The notes: generated from the sequence alone by a model not told the origin. A stretch of 64,000 bases of DNA from Cypionkella sinensis (GCF_042646385.1 NZ_JBHRTO010000001.1:2542001-2606000); one strand, 5' to 3'; counted from the stretch's first letter, positions 1 to 8,077 are shown. Numbers and translations are program-made.

Positions 1-2
1 TT

Positions 3-302
3 CATGTGGCGGATATTGCCGAGACTTTGCTGGCGTCGATCCGGCACCCTGACCCCGGTGCGATCTATAACGTCTGCGATGACAACCCTGCCCCGCCCGA
101 GGATGTGCTGTCTTATGCGGCGGCATTGCTGGGATACCCCGAGCCGCCCACGGTGCTGTTCGAGGAGGCCGAAATGTCGCCGATGCAGATCAGTTTCTAT
201 TCGGAATCCAAGCGGGTTCGGAATGACAAGATCAAACGCGATCTGGGCGTGAAGCTGAATTTTCCGACCTATCAGGATGGCTTGCGCGGGCTGTTGGACT
301 AG
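3..302 (+). CDS. NAD-dependent epimerase/dehydratase (SDR), C-terminal part only
   Basis: The reading frame is open from the window edge and ends with TAG at 300-302, so only about 99 C-terminal residues are visible. The segment begins HVADIAETL and continues with GAIYNVCDDNPAPPEDV, the pattern seen near the end of extended-SDR epimerases of the YeeZ/GalE-like kind. The catalytic YxxxK and the Rossmann glycine motif would lie upstream, outside the window. The substrate cannot be told. A DUF1349 gene follows 45 bases downstream on the same strand. Confidence 0.7.
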   Translation, partial: HVADIAETLLASIRHPDPGAIYNVCDDNPAPPEDVLSYAAALLGYPEPPTVLFEEAEMSPMQISFYSESKRVRNDKIKRDLGVKLNFPTYQDGLRGLLD

Positions 303-347
303 GCCTTGCGCGCGCGTGACGTCTTACCCCTTTTGGCGGAGTTTGCG

Positions 348-914
348 ATGGACTGGGATAGGTTGCAGTGGCTGAACCCTCCGGCAGCGGTGGCGCTGAA
401 GGGTGGCGCGTTGCATGTGACAACGGGTGATCAGACCGATTTCTGGCACGGCACCTATTACGGCTTTCAGCACCACAATGGGCACTTTCTGCACCAGCCC
501 GCGCCTGCGGAGTTCAGTGTTGAGACCACGCTGCGGGCGGATTTCTCGCAGCAGTATGATCAGGCCGGATTGATGATAAGGGCCGATGCGACGCATTGGG
601 TGAAATGCGGGATCGAGTTTGTCGGCGGCGTGGCCTATCTGGCGGTTGTCGTGACCAATGGCATGTCGGATTGGTCGCAGATGCCGCTGCCGCGGTTTGA
701 TGGCCGATTGCGGCTGCGGCTGACGCGGGTGCGCGATGCGGTCTGGGTGCAGTATCTGGAAGCGGATGCGTGGAAGATGCTGCGGCTGGCGTATTTCCCA
801 CCGGAACTGACTGTGGATGCCGGGGTGATGTGCTGCTCGCCCTCTCGTGCGGGGCTGAGGGTGGTGTTTGAGGCGGTGGCGCTGGGTGTGCCTGTTTCGA
901 CGGAAGCCTACTGA
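348..914 (+). CDS. DUF1349 family protein (concanavalin A-like fold)
   Basis: A 188-residue protein that fits the DUF1349 family (yeast 'regulation of enolase 1'-like, a predicted beta-sandwich related to concanavalin-A-like lectins). Recognisable family features are the N-terminal MDWDRLQWLNPP, the FWHGTYYGF stretch near residue 35, and the central QQYDQAGLMIRADATHWVK segment followed by a conserved GxEFVGG strand. I chose the ATG at 348 rather than the upstream in-frame TTG at 306 because GGCGGAG lies just in front of it. The stop codon TGA touches the next gene's ATG directly, so it is probably co-transcribed with the TetR regulator. The biochemical function of the family is not established. 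Confidence 0.8.
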   Translation: MDWDRLQWLNPPAAVALKGGALHVTTGDQTDFWHGTYYGFQHHNGHFLHQPAPAEFSVETTLRADFSQQYDQAGLMIRADATHWVKCGIEFVGGVAYLAVVVTNGMSDWSQMPLPRFDGRLRLRLTRVRDAVWVQYLEADAWKMLRLAYFPPELTVDAGVMCCSPSRAGLRVVFEAVALGVPVSTEAY

Positions 915-1523
915 ATGACCAAACCGCCGCGGAAACTGTCGCGTGAGGCCCGGCGCGTGCAACTGATCGAGGCCACCATCGAGGTGTTGGCGATCAAGGG
1001 TTACGCGCGGGTGACGATGAGCGATGTGGCGGTGCAGGCCGGGCTGTCGCATGGGTTGGTGAACTTTCATTTCCAGTCGAAAGAGTTGTTGCTGGCCGAA
1101 ACGCTGACGTATCTGGCCGATGAATATGTGCAGAACTGGCAGGCGGCACTGGCGGCGGCTCCGCCCGATCCTGCCGCGCAACTGGATGCGCTGATCCGCG
1201 CCGATTTCACGGCAGAGTTGTGCACGCCACAGCGGCTGGCGGCGTGGTGTGCGTTTTGGGGCGAGGCGCAGAGCCGGCCGCTCTATCAAGAGAAATGCGG
1301 CGCGAATAATGCCGAATATGTCACCCGGCTGGAGGGATTGTGCGCGGCGCTGCTGGGGCCCGCGGGCAAGCCTGTGCGGGTGGCGCGGGCGATCCGGGTG
1401 GCGAGCGAGGGTTTGTGGATGGATCTGGTGACGCAGGCCGAGCCTTACAGCGTCGATGAGGCGCTGGAGACTTTGCTGGACGTGGCGGCGGCGTTTTTCC
1501 CGAAAGCCTTCACGCGGGCGTGA
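915..1523 (+). CDS. TetR-family regulator, BetI-like
   Basis: A 202-residue TetR/AcrR-type repressor. The N-terminal helix-turn-helix is clear: VTMSDVAVQAGLSHGLVNFH at about residues 34-53, with BetI-like wording (GLSHGLVNFHF, then KELLLAETL). The C-terminal ligand-binding half resembles the BetI C-terminal domain (WCAFWGEAQSRPLYQ). No bet genes (choline dehydrogenase, betaine aldehyde dehydrogenase) are in the window, so its targets and ligand are unknown. The start codon directly follows the stop of the DUF1349 gene, which implies an operon with it. Confidence 0.85.
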   Translation: MTKPPRKLSREARRVQLIEATIEVLAIKGYARVTMSDVAVQAGLSHGLVNFHFQSKELLLAETLTYLADEYVQNWQAALAAAPPDPAAQLDALIRADFTAELCTPQRLAAWCAFWGEAQSRPLYQEKCGANNAEYVTRLEGLCAALLGPAGKPVRVARAIRVASEGLWMDLVTQAEPYSVDEALETLLDVAAAFFPKAFTRA

Positions 1524-1538
1524 GATTTTTCGGCGCAA

Positions 1539-1690
1539 GGGGTTGAACCCCGGTCATGCCACCCTAACTGTGGAGGGCGAGACGGGCCCCTCTGACGATG
1601 TTTCATCGTGATGTCGGATCGCATCGAGTGCGCTCGATGTCATGCCCGTGTGCTTTGGCTGACTTCTGGCGTTTGTGCAAAACAGAGGAC
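1539..1690 (+). promoter_or_regulatory. Structured 5' leader of the TerC-family gene (candidate cis-regulatory RNA)
   Basis: The 170 bases before the TerC start are full of stems. GGGG-TTGAA-CCCC lies at 1539-1551. ACGATG-TTT-CATCGT lies at 1595-1609. CATCGAG-TGCG-CTCGATG lies at 1622-1639. An outer ACGGGC (about 1582-1587) can pair with GCCCGT (about 1644-1649) to enclose the last two, giving a three-way junction. The word GTCATGCC occurs twice, near 1553 and 1639. TerC/Alx-family genes are often preceded by the Mn2+ riboswitch yybP-ykoY, but I do not see its GGGGAGTA signature here, so the class is open. Confidence 0.45.
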
Positions 1691-1693
1691 AGT

Positions 1694-2650
1694 ATGGACA
1701 TTATCACTTCACTATTTTTGGGCACTCCGATCTGGATGTGGCTGACCTTTATCACCATCGTGTTGGTGCTGCTGGCGGCTGACCTTGGGTTGGTCAACAA
1801 CGGCGACCAAGAGATCGGTGTGGCGAAAAGCCTGCGCTTGTCGGCGGTGTATATCGCGCTGGGTGTGGCGTTTTCGGGCTTTGTCTATTGGCAGATGGGA
1901 TCGGAAGCCACCGCGCAGTATCTGACGGCGTTTGTGGTGGAAAAGACCCTCGCGATGGACAACGTGTTTGTTATCGCGTTGATTTTCAGCAGTTTTGCCA
2001 TTCCGCGGATGTATCAGCACCGGGTGCTGTTTTGGGGTATTCTGGGCGTGATCGTGTTGCGCGGCATCATGATTGGTCTGGGTGCGACGCTGGTGGCTGA
2101 ATATGCGTGGCTTTTGTATGTGTTCGCCGCTTTCCTGATCTTTACCGGCATCAAGATGCTGTTCACGGATGAAAGCAACCACTCGGTCGATGGCCCGGTG
2201 CTGCGGTTTCTGAAGCGGCATCTGCGGGTGACGGAAGGGCTGGAGGGCAACGCGTTTTTCGTGAAGCGTGACGGTTTGCGCTATATCACGCCGCTGTTTC
2301 TGGCGCTGGTGTTGATCGAGATTGCGGATCTGGTGTTCGCGGTGGATTCGGTGCCTGCGGTGTTCGCGATCACCACCAACCCGTTCATCGTCTATACCTC
2401 TAACATCTTCGCTATTCTGGGTCTGCGGGCTTTGTACTTCGCGTTGTCGGCGATCTTGCACCGCTTTGCTTACCTGAAATACGCGCTGTCGCTGCTGTTG
2501 GTGTTCATCGGGTCGAAAGTGTTCGTGGCCGATTGGATGGGGCTGGAAAAGTTCCCGCCGAGCTGGTCGCTGGGTGTGACCTTTGCGATCCTGGCCGCTG
2601 GTGTGGGGTTCAGCCTGTATAAGACGCGCGGCAAGGTGGCCGAGCATTAA
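1694..2650 (+). CDS. TerC/Alx-family integral membrane protein, probable metal ion transporter
   Basis: A 318-residue protein with about eight hydrophobic segments, matching the TerC family (Alx-like subgroup by length). The conserved acidic membrane motifs are present: EKTLAMDNVFVIALIF near residue 80 and LVLIEIADLVFAVDSVPAVF near residue 210, the residues thought to bind metal. Family members are linked to Mn2+ export or metal loading of exported proteins. I chose ATG 1694 (MDIITSLFLG) over the longer in-frame extension because the upstream part is leader with no membrane character. A perfect hairpin terminator follows the stop. The long structured leader suggests metal or pH control. Confidence 0.85.
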   Translation: MDIITSLFLGTPIWMWLTFITIVLVLLAADLGLVNNGDQEIGVAKSLRLSAVYIALGVAFSGFVYWQMGSEATAQYLTAFVVEKTLAMDNVFVIALIFSSFAIPRMYQHRVLFWGILGVIVLRGIMIGLGATLVAEYAWLLYVFAAFLIFTGIKMLFTDESNHSVDGPVLRFLKRHLRVTEGLEGNAFFVKRDGLRYITPLFLALVLIEIADLVFAVDSVPAVFAITTNPFIVYTSNIFAILGLRALYFALSAILHRFAYLKYALSLLLVFIGSKVFVADWMGLEKFPPSWSLGVTFAILAAGVGFSLYKTRGKVAEH

Positions 2651-2655
2651 GGGGG

Positions 2656-2680
2656 AAGGCCGATCCAGTGGATCGGCCTT
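2656..2680 (+). terminator. Hairpin terminator after the TerC-family gene
   Basis: AAGGCCGATCC, loop AGT, GGATCGGCCTT gives a perfect 11-bp stem starting six bases after the TAA, followed by TCTCGTC. The T tract is short. A similar AGT-looped inverted repeat occurs at 56420-56438. Confidence 0.75.
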
Positions 2681-2730
2681 TCTCGTCTAAGGCTGATTAA
2701 CAGGCACCCGCTGGCGTGCAGCGAAAGTGC

Positions 2731-2940
2731 GGGCGGAGACAGGAAACGCATTGCGTTTCCCCGCCCGTGCGCGCGGTTTCACCCTGTAATCACATCAACG
2801 ATAAACCACTTGAGGCCGGTGCCCGACCCGGCGGGCGAGAAGCGCCCGCCATGGGCGGGTCGGGCGCTGGCCGGGCCTTGGAGGCCCGGCGGTTTCAGCG
2901 GCACCTGCCTCGCGTGGCGAAGGCGATGGCCTTCGCCAGA
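2731..2940 (+). repeat. 210-bp multi-hairpin interspersed repeat, copy 1
   Basis: First of three exact-length copies (others at 38188 and 40653). It is built of stacked stems. GGGCGG (2731) pairs with CCGCCC (2761) around GGAAACGC/GCGTTTCC. GGCGGGCG-AGAAG-CGCCCGCC lies at 2830-2850. GCCGGGCC/GGCCCGGC lies at 2870-2890. TGGCGAAGGC-GATG-GCCTTCGCCA lies at 2915-2938. Here it sits between convergent genes (TerC and the flavin reductase). Short ORFs read through it but are not conserved as proteins. It looks like a structured intergenic element rather than a gene. Confidence 0.85.
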
Positions 2941-2972
2941 TTGCGTAGGATGAATGTCGATCCGCCCTAAGA

Positions 2973-3470
2973 TTAAGGGATATGCACCGCGCGTTTGTAG
3001 GCGCGTTGGCCGTAGAGCAGGGCATCGTGGTTATCGGTCAGCGCAACGGCGCTGACTTCACCGACCATGATGTAATGGGTTTCCCAGAGCAGCGCGGTTT
3101 TCAGGCTGCATTCAAAGCTGGCGGACGCCTCGGTCAGCACGGGCTGGCCGCCCTGCCCCGGATGCCAGTTCACCGCATCAAAGCGGTCGCCTTCCGGGCG
3201 CTGGCGGCCCGAGAACAGGTCTGAGGTGGCCTGTTGCGCCGCACTCAGCAGGTTGGCGCAGAAGGCGCGGTTGCGCAGAATCGCAGTGGCGGCGGGTGAG
3301 AGGTGATGCACGCAGACCAGAAGCGACGGGCCTGCGCCATCGGCGGAAACCGAAGTCATCGACGACACCGTGACGCCGAAGCGACCGGCCTCGCCATCGG
3401 TGGTGATCACCGAGACGAAGGTGGAAGCGCGGCTCATGGCTTCGATGAAGTGGTGGCGCAGGTCGGTCAT
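2973..3470 (-). CDS. Flavin reductase domain protein (two-component monooxygenase reductase)
   Basis: A 165-residue protein of the flavin reductase-like family (HpaC/DIM6-NTAB fold). It supplies FMNH2 or FADH2, using NAD(P)H, to a partner oxygenase. Family traits are the opening FIEAMSRASTFVSVITT, GVTVSSMTSVSADGAGPSLLVCV around residues 32-54 (FMN contacts), the FCANLLSAAQQ segment, and the C-terminal HYIMVGEV. It is the last gene of the 9130-to-2973 operon, three bases after the glutamine-synthetase-like gene. Its likely partner is the acyl-CoA-dehydrogenase-fold protein at 6752-8059; this pairing is an inference from context. Confidence 0.85.
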   Translation of the reverse strand: MTDLRHHFIEAMSRASTFVSVITTDGEAGRFGVTVSSMTSVSADGAGPSLLVCVHHLSPAATAILRNRAFCANLLSAAQQATSDLFSGRQRPEGDRFDAVNWHPGQGGQPVLTEASASFECSLKTALLWETHYIMVGEVSAVALTDNHDALLYGQRAYKRAVHIP

Positions 3471-3473
3471 AAA

Positions 3474-4817
3474 TTACCCCAGATCAAAGAAGCGTTGCAG
3501 TTCGACGTCGGGCACTTTCTTGCGGAATTGGTCGTATTGGCTTTGGCGGGTGGCGGCAAAGGCCTCGACAAAGCGGGGGCCAAGCCAATCGCGCGCGAAG
3601 GCGGAATTGCGCAGGCGGTCGATCGCCTCGGGCATGGAGCGGGCGAAATCTGGGCGGTCGCCTTCAAGGTTATGGCCGTTGCCGATGACTTCGGGTTCGG
3701 GCTCGATCTTCTCGATGATGCCTGCAACGCCTGCGGCGATGGTTGCAGCGGCGGTGAGGTAGGGGTTGGTATCGGCCCCCGGCAGGCGGTTTTCGACCCG
3801 CAGGCTGCCTGCATCATGGCCGACCACGCGGAAGCAGGTGGTGCGGTTTTCATAGCCCCAGGTCAGCCCCGGCGGCGCGAAGGTGCCGGGGGCGAAGCGG
3901 CGGTAAGAATTTACCGTGGGCTGGCAGATCAAGGTCATGTCGCCGATGTAGCGCTGTAGGCCGCCAATGAAATGGCGGAAGGTTTGGGAAATGCCGTTCT
4001 TTGCGCCGTCTTGGTAGAAGATCGGCTTACCTGCGGCGTCTTTCAGCGAGATATGGACGTGGATCGACTGGCTGTCGGCATCCTCTGTCCAGCGCGGCAT
4101 GAAGGTGACGCAGCGGCCTTGCCGCATCGCCAGCGCGCGGATGAAGTTTTTCAAGAGCACCAACTGGTCGGCAGGCTCTAACCCTTCACCCGCGCCGATG
4201 CAGGCCTCCATAAAGCCGCCGCCGATTTCTTCGTGCATCTTGGCAAGGTCAATGCGCAGCGGGCCGCACATATCCGACACCGCCTCATACCATTCCTGCT
4301 GCACGGTTTGATACAGGATCAGATCGTGACTGGCGTGCATGGTGGCGGTTTTCAGGTTGCGATAGCCTTTGTCGCGGGCGGATTCGGGGGTCTCATCGAA
4401 CAGGGTGTATTCCAGTTCCATGCCGTATTTCGGGGTGAAACCATGGGCGCTCGCGCGGTCGAGCACGGATTTCAGGATCGAGCGCGGGCAGAGGGCTGCT
4501 GTGTCGCCGGAGTATTGGGTGAGCAAAAGCAGGTCATGACCGGGGCGCGCCCACGGGATGCGGCGGGCCGAAGTGGGGTCGACGATCAGGGGATCATCAT
4601 GGAAATCGCTGGTGCCGTCGGTGACGCCGGGCATGACCAGCATTTCATCGGTGGGGTCGAGGGCAAGCTGCGCCGGGGCCATGCCCATGCCGGATTTCAG
4701 GATGCCGTTCAGGCTGCGGCGGGACACCATCTGACCGCGCAGCAGGCCGTTGGTATCGACCAGAGCGACGGTGGCAAAGCGGCTGGACTCGTCGTCAAGG
4801 AAGGCTTGCAGGCTCAT
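3474..4817 (-). CDS. Glutamine synthetase-family ligase (probable gamma-glutamyl-amine synthetase type)
   Basis: A 447-residue type I/III glutamine synthetase homologue. The catalytic beta-grasp and barrel motifs are visible: YGMELEYTLFDE (Glu metal ligands) near residue 120, a FMPRW segment, SIHVHISL (ammonia/ATP site), and ENRLPGADTNPYLTAA (the family ERxPGxDxNPY signature). The N-terminal LVDTNGLLRGQMV is typical of the amine-glutamylating branch (GlnT, PuuA, anilide synthases) rather than housekeeping GlnA. ATG at 4817 overlaps the TetR stop by four bases (ATGA), which decides the start. Within this operon it may glutamylate an amine substrate for transport or hydroxylation, or recapture released ammonia; neither is shown. 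Confidence 0.85.
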   Translation of the reverse strand: MSLQAFLDDESSRFATVALVDTNGLLRGQMVSRRSLNGILKSGMGMAPAQLALDPTDEMLVMPGVTDGTSDFHDDPLIVDPTSARRIPWARPGHDLLLLTQYSGDTAALCPRSILKSVLDRASAHGFTPKYGMELEYTLFDETPESARDKGYRNLKTATMHASHDLILYQTVQQEWYEAVSDMCGPLRIDLAKMHEEIGGGFMEACIGAGEGLEPADQLVLLKNFIRALAMRQGRCVTFMPRWTEDADSQSIHVHISLKDAAGKPIFYQDGAKNGISQTFRHFIGGLQRYIGDMTLICQPTVNSYRRFAPGTFAPPGLTWGYENRTTCFRVVGHDAGSLRVENRLPGADTNPYLTAAATIAAGVAGIIEKIEPEPEVIGNGHNLEGDRPDFARSMPEAIDRLRNSAFARDWLGPRFVEAFAATRQSQYDQFRKKVPDVELQRFFDLG

Positions 4818-5473
4818 TTTGTCCCCGTGATGGTTTGAAGTTGGGCCAGATCTTTGGCCGGGTCGGTGGCATAGGCTTTCAGGAACACCCGCAGGCCGTT
4901 GTGGATGTAGCGGGCGAGTTCGGGCTTTGTCGGGATCCGATCTGGCAGGTGCAGGGCCTGGTTTCTGGGGGCCGACAGGATCAGGCCCCAGAGGTCTTCG
5001 GCGGCGAGTTCGGCATCGTCGAAGGTCAGCTTTCCGGCATCGCGCTGGCGGGTCAGGTAGGTGATCATCCCGGCCAGAACGCGGTCTGGCCCGGCGGCTT
5101 GGTAGGCGCGGCCAATCTCGGGGAAGCGTTGCGCCTCGCCGATGATCAGGCGGGCAAGCGAGAGGAATTCGGGGCGCATGACGGTATCGGCGTAGTGCCA
5201 AGCGAAGTGATGCAGTTCGGCGACCATGTCGGTGCCGGGGTGATCGAAGGCCAAGAGCATGGTGTTACGCTCGGCCAGCATGATCTCGGTGAACAGTTGT
5301 TCCTTGGTGCCAAAGTATTGGTAAAGCGTGGGTTTCGAGACGGCGGCCTTGGCGGCAATGGCATCCATCGAGGTGCCGGAATAACCTTCGGCGGCAAAGA
5401 CCGACAGGGCCGCGTCGAGGATGCGGCGCTGTTTGGCGAGACGGTTGAGTTCGCGTTGCGGCAGCGCGCTCAT
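4814..5473 (-). CDS. TetR/AcrR-family regulator of the catabolic operon
   Basis: A 219-residue repressor with a typical helix-turn-helix, SMDAIAAKAAVSKPTLYQYF at about residues 36-55, then GTKEQLFTEIM. The C-terminal half (PEIGRAYQAAGPDRVLAGMI) matches the AefR/TetR_C_7-like subgroup. It sits inside the operon, overlapping both neighbours by ATGA, so it should be made with the enzymes and probably feeds back on their promoter. A candidate operator, TTACT(9 nt)AGTAA, lies at 9172-9190 over the promoter of the first gene. The inducer is unknown. Confidence 0.85.
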   Translation of the reverse strand: MSALPQRELNRLAKQRRILDAALSVFAAEGYSGTSMDAIAAKAAVSKPTLYQYFGTKEQLFTEIMLAERNTMLLAFDHPGTDMVAELHHFAWHYADTVMRPEFLSLARLIIGEAQRFPEIGRAYQAAGPDRVLAGMITYLTRQRDAGKLTFDDAELAAEDLWGLILSAPRNQALHLPDRIPTKPELARYIHNGLRVFLKAYATDPAKDLAQLQTITGTK

Positions 5474-6750
5474 GCCAGCACCCGGCGGAGGAATTGCAGC
5501 AGGGGGCGGTTGTAGGCGGCGGGCTGGGCGACGTTGCAGACATGGCCTGCGTCCGCAATCACCTCAAACCGAACATCGGGCAAGGGCGCGGCGTCGGTGA
5601 TGCGGCCTGCGACGGCGCGGATTTCGGTTGGGGGCGCGAGGCGGTCGTGTTCGCCGGTCATCAGCAGGGTGGGCATGGCGAGGCGCGCGAAATCGAAACG
5701 CTCCAGCGGGTTGGTGAAGCAGCGCAGGGCATCGCGGTAGGTGGCGGCGGGGATGGCGGACATCGAGGCCAGAAGTTCGGCGCGGATGGTGTCGGAGGCA
5801 TTGGGGCCTGCGATGACGTTGACCACGGCGGGGGCGAAATCGGCGGGGGTCTGGCCTGCATCGAGGGGGACTTCGCGGCTGACGCGGAAGGCTTCGCGTT
5901 CTTCGGGGCCAGCCTCGGACATTCCGGTGCAGCCGCCGGAGAGGACCAGACCCGCGAGTTTGTCGGGGTGGCGCATGGCAAAGCTGGTGGCGATCCACGA
6001 GCCATAGGAGAGGCCGCAGAGGATGAGTTTCTCGGCGTTGAAAGCGGCCATGACGCGCAGGATATCTTCGCAATAGTCGTCGATGGTGGATTGCCGGAAA
6101 CCGAGGGTGCTGTCGCCATAGCCGCGCAAATCAAGCGCTGCGGCTTGGGCAAGGTTGCCTGCGGCGCGCAGTTGGGCATTCCAGTTGCCGCGCGCGCCGC
6201 CGATGCCGTGCAGGAACAGGATCAGCGGGCCGGGTTTCGCGGGGGTGTGGGTCAGGGCGAGTTGCGGGGTGCCGGGCAGGATGCGGGTTTCAAGCGGCGC
6301 ATCGGGGAGGGTCGGTTCAGGTGTGGTCAGGGCGGTGGTCGCGGTGGAAAGCGCGTCGATGCCTGCCTCGAAAATTGGTTTGGTGCCATTGGCGATTTCG
6401 GCGGCGCGGGTCGGGGGGGCGACGATTTCCGCGCTCCAGTTGATCACCGAGCCTGCGGCAGAGGGGGAAATCGTGAGACGCGCGGTGTAGCGGTCGGCAC
6501 CCCGGATGCCTTCGAGATGGGTGTAGGCGAGGGTGCGGTCGCTGTCGGAGCGGTAGATCAGTTGCTCGCGATACACTGTGTCCTCGCCATGGGCGGTGAA
6601 GCGGCGGATTTCAGCGCCGGTGGCGCTGCGCTCTGCCGCAATGGTGGCAAGGCCGGGGTGCCATGCGCCGCAGAAATCGCGCGCCACTGCCCAGACGGCG
6701 TCGGGGGCGGCAGGGGTCCGGCCCATCACATGAACGGTTTCGCGGGACAT
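5470..6750 (-). CDS. SRPBCC domain fused to an alpha/beta hydrolase
   Basis: A 426-residue two-domain protein. Residues 1-140 form an SRPBCC (polyketide-cyclase/START-like) domain, with APDAVWAVARDFCGAWHPG near the start and the WSAEIVAPP strand. Residues 160-426 are an alpha/beta hydrolase with oxyanion loop FLHGIGG (about 179-185), nucleophile elbow GLSYGSW (Ser 248), acid GEHDRLAP and histidine DAGHVCN. The hydrolase part recalls NicD (N-formylmaleamate deformylase) and ring-cleavage-product hydrolases, which fits the NicX-like enzyme two genes upstream. ATG 6750 was chosen because it lies one base after the previous stop; an in-frame start at 6816 would overlap that gene. The stop overlaps the TetR start (ATGA). 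Confidence 0.8.
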   Translation of the reverse strand: MSRETVHVMGRTPAAPDAVWAVARDFCGAWHPGLATIAAERSATGAEIRRFTAHGEDTVYREQLIYRSDSDRTLAYTHLEGIRGADRYTARLTISPSAAGSVINWSAEIVAPPTRAAEIANGTKPIFEAGIDALSTATTALTTPEPTLPDAPLETRILPGTPQLALTHTPAKPGPLILFLHGIGGARGNWNAQLRAAGNLAQAAALDLRGYGDSTLGFRQSTIDDYCEDILRVMAAFNAEKLILCGLSYGSWIATSFAMRHPDKLAGLVLSGGCTGMSEAGPEEREAFRVSREVPLDAGQTPADFAPAVVNVIAGPNASDTIRAELLASMSAIPAATYRDALRCFTNPLERFDFARLAMPTLLMTGEHDRLAPPTEIRAVAGRITDAAPLPDVRFEVIADAGHVCNVAQPAAYNRPLLQFLRRVLA

Positions 6751-6751
6751 C

Positions 6752-8059
6752 TTAGCGCAAGCCCTTGAGCGAGCCGGACTCGCCACGCCACAGCGACGAG
6801 CGTGCGCCGCCTTCATCGCCGGGGGCTTTGTCGAGTTCGTCCATGTCGTAAAGCGTGAGGACAGACAGATAATCCTCCATGATTTCCGAGGTATAGGGCA
6901 GCATCAACGCGCCGCAGCGGCTGTCGCGATACATCCGCTCTAGCGGCATGGATTTCAGCATCGACTGGCCGCCACAGGTGCGGATGGCCAAAGCTGCGAT
7001 TTCCTGCACGCCTTCCATGACGTTATACTGTGCTGCATACATCCGCAGCACTTGCGCTTTCGATGGCATCCCCTGCGCCTCCATAAACGCCTGCCACCAC
7101 AGCGCGCGCATGTTGGCCAGACGGGCATACATCTTGCCCACGGTGATCCGTTTGGTGCCGAACATGCGGCGGTCGGCGGCGGGCTGGCCTTCGACCTCGC
7201 CACGCAGATAGGCGACGGTGAAGTCATAGGCCCCTTGGGCGAGGCCCATGTAGGTGGGGCTGAGGGTCGCCATCATATGCGGCCAATGCGGCAGGGTCTT
7301 GATGAACAGGCCGCGCGGCATCATCAGATCGTCTTCCGAGACGAACACATCTTTCAGCACCAGATCGCGGGAGTTGGTGCCGCGCATCCCCAGCGGATCC
7401 CACGAGCCTTGCACGGTCAGACCCTTGGCCTCTTTCGGGACGACGAAGATCATGGTGTCTTCGTGGCGGGGTTCCTGCCCTTCAAAATGTTCGGTGCAGA
7501 CGATGGAATAATAGTCGCAATAGCCTGCAAGGCTGGCGAATTTCTTGAAGCCGTTGATCACCCAGCCGCCATCCACCTTGCGGCAGTTGGTTTGGGCGGG
7601 TTTGGAGGTCCAGTTCTGGCCTGCTTCGGAAATGGGTTGCGAGTAGATGCCCTGCTCGGCCACGGCGCGGCGGAATTGGCGTTCGCGCAGGGGCGCGAAG
7701 GCGGCGCGGTCTTCGTCGGTGAGGTTCGGCAGTTCATACATGAAGCGCGACCACATCATCGACGAGTTGTGCATGTTGAAGGTCAGCGCGGTGGCACCGC
7801 AGTATTTGCCGATCTCGGCGCCGCACATCGCGTATTCGCCCAAGGAAAAACCGTGGCCGCCAAATTCGGTGGGAACGGTCAGGGTCAGGAAACCTTCAGC
7901 AGCGAGGTCTTTGTAGTTTTCCACCGGAAAGCTGGCTTCCACGTCTATGGCCTTGGCGCGGGCGGCGAAGGTGGGGCCCATCTCATTGAGGCGGTTCAGC
8001 ACCGCTTGCACTTCGGGGCGGATGCGGGTGAGGTCGTAGTAGTCGGCAATCGTGCTCAT
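6752..8059 (-). CDS. Acyl-CoA dehydrogenase-fold flavoprotein (dehydrogenase or two-component monooxygenase)
   Basis: A 435-residue protein of the acyl-CoA dehydrogenase superfamily. Visible landmarks are LTVPTEFGGHGFSLGEYAMCGAEIGKYCG (N domain), AGQNWTSKPAQTNCRKVDGGWVINGFKKFASLAG (middle beta domain), DPLGMRGTNSRDLVLKDVFV, and a C-terminal helical domain with RTCGGQSMLKSMPLERMYRDSR. It looks like the subgroup that includes flavin-dependent monooxygenases (DszC/HsaA-like) as well as dehydrogenases. The operon has no CoA ligase but does encode a flavin reductase, which favours a reduced-flavin-using hydroxylase. It starts 18 bases after the NicX-like gene. Confidence 0.75.
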   Translation of the reverse strand: MSTIADYYDLTRIRPEVQAVLNRLNEMGPTFAARAKAIDVEASFPVENYKDLAAEGFLTLTVPTEFGGHGFSLGEYAMCGAEIGKYCGATALTFNMHNSSMMWSRFMYELPNLTDEDRAAFAPLRERQFRRAVAEQGIYSQPISEAGQNWTSKPAQTNCRKVDGGWVINGFKKFASLAGYCDYYSIVCTEHFEGQEPRHEDTMIFVVPKEAKGLTVQGSWDPLGMRGTNSRDLVLKDVFVSEDDLMMPRGLFIKTLPHWPHMMATLSPTYMGLAQGAYDFTVAYLRGEVEGQPAADRRMFGTKRITVGKMYARLANMRALWWQAFMEAQGMPSKAQVLRMYAAQYNVMEGVQEIAALAIRTCGGQSMLKSMPLERMYRDSRCGALMLPYTSEIMEDYLSVLTLYDMDELDKAPGDEGGARSSLWRGESGSLKGLR

Positions 8060-8077
8060 GGGTTTTCTCCGTTGCGC

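Noticed and set aside
1598..1693. Extension of the TerC frame upstream to 1598
   Set aside because: The extension covers the structured leader and has no membrane or family-like sequence; ATG 1694 gives the normal start.
2716..2970. Open frames across the three 210-bp repeats (also 38150-38440 and 40639-40869) that give similar Arg/Pro/Gly-rich peptides
   Set aside because: Similarity follows from the shared DNA. The frames have different starts and ends, no ribosome sites, and run through hairpin stems.
3474..5201. Longer frame for the glutamine-synthetase-like gene starting at 5201
   Set aside because: It would overlap the TetR gene by nearly 400 bases; ATG 4817 has the ATGA coupling and the family N-terminus.
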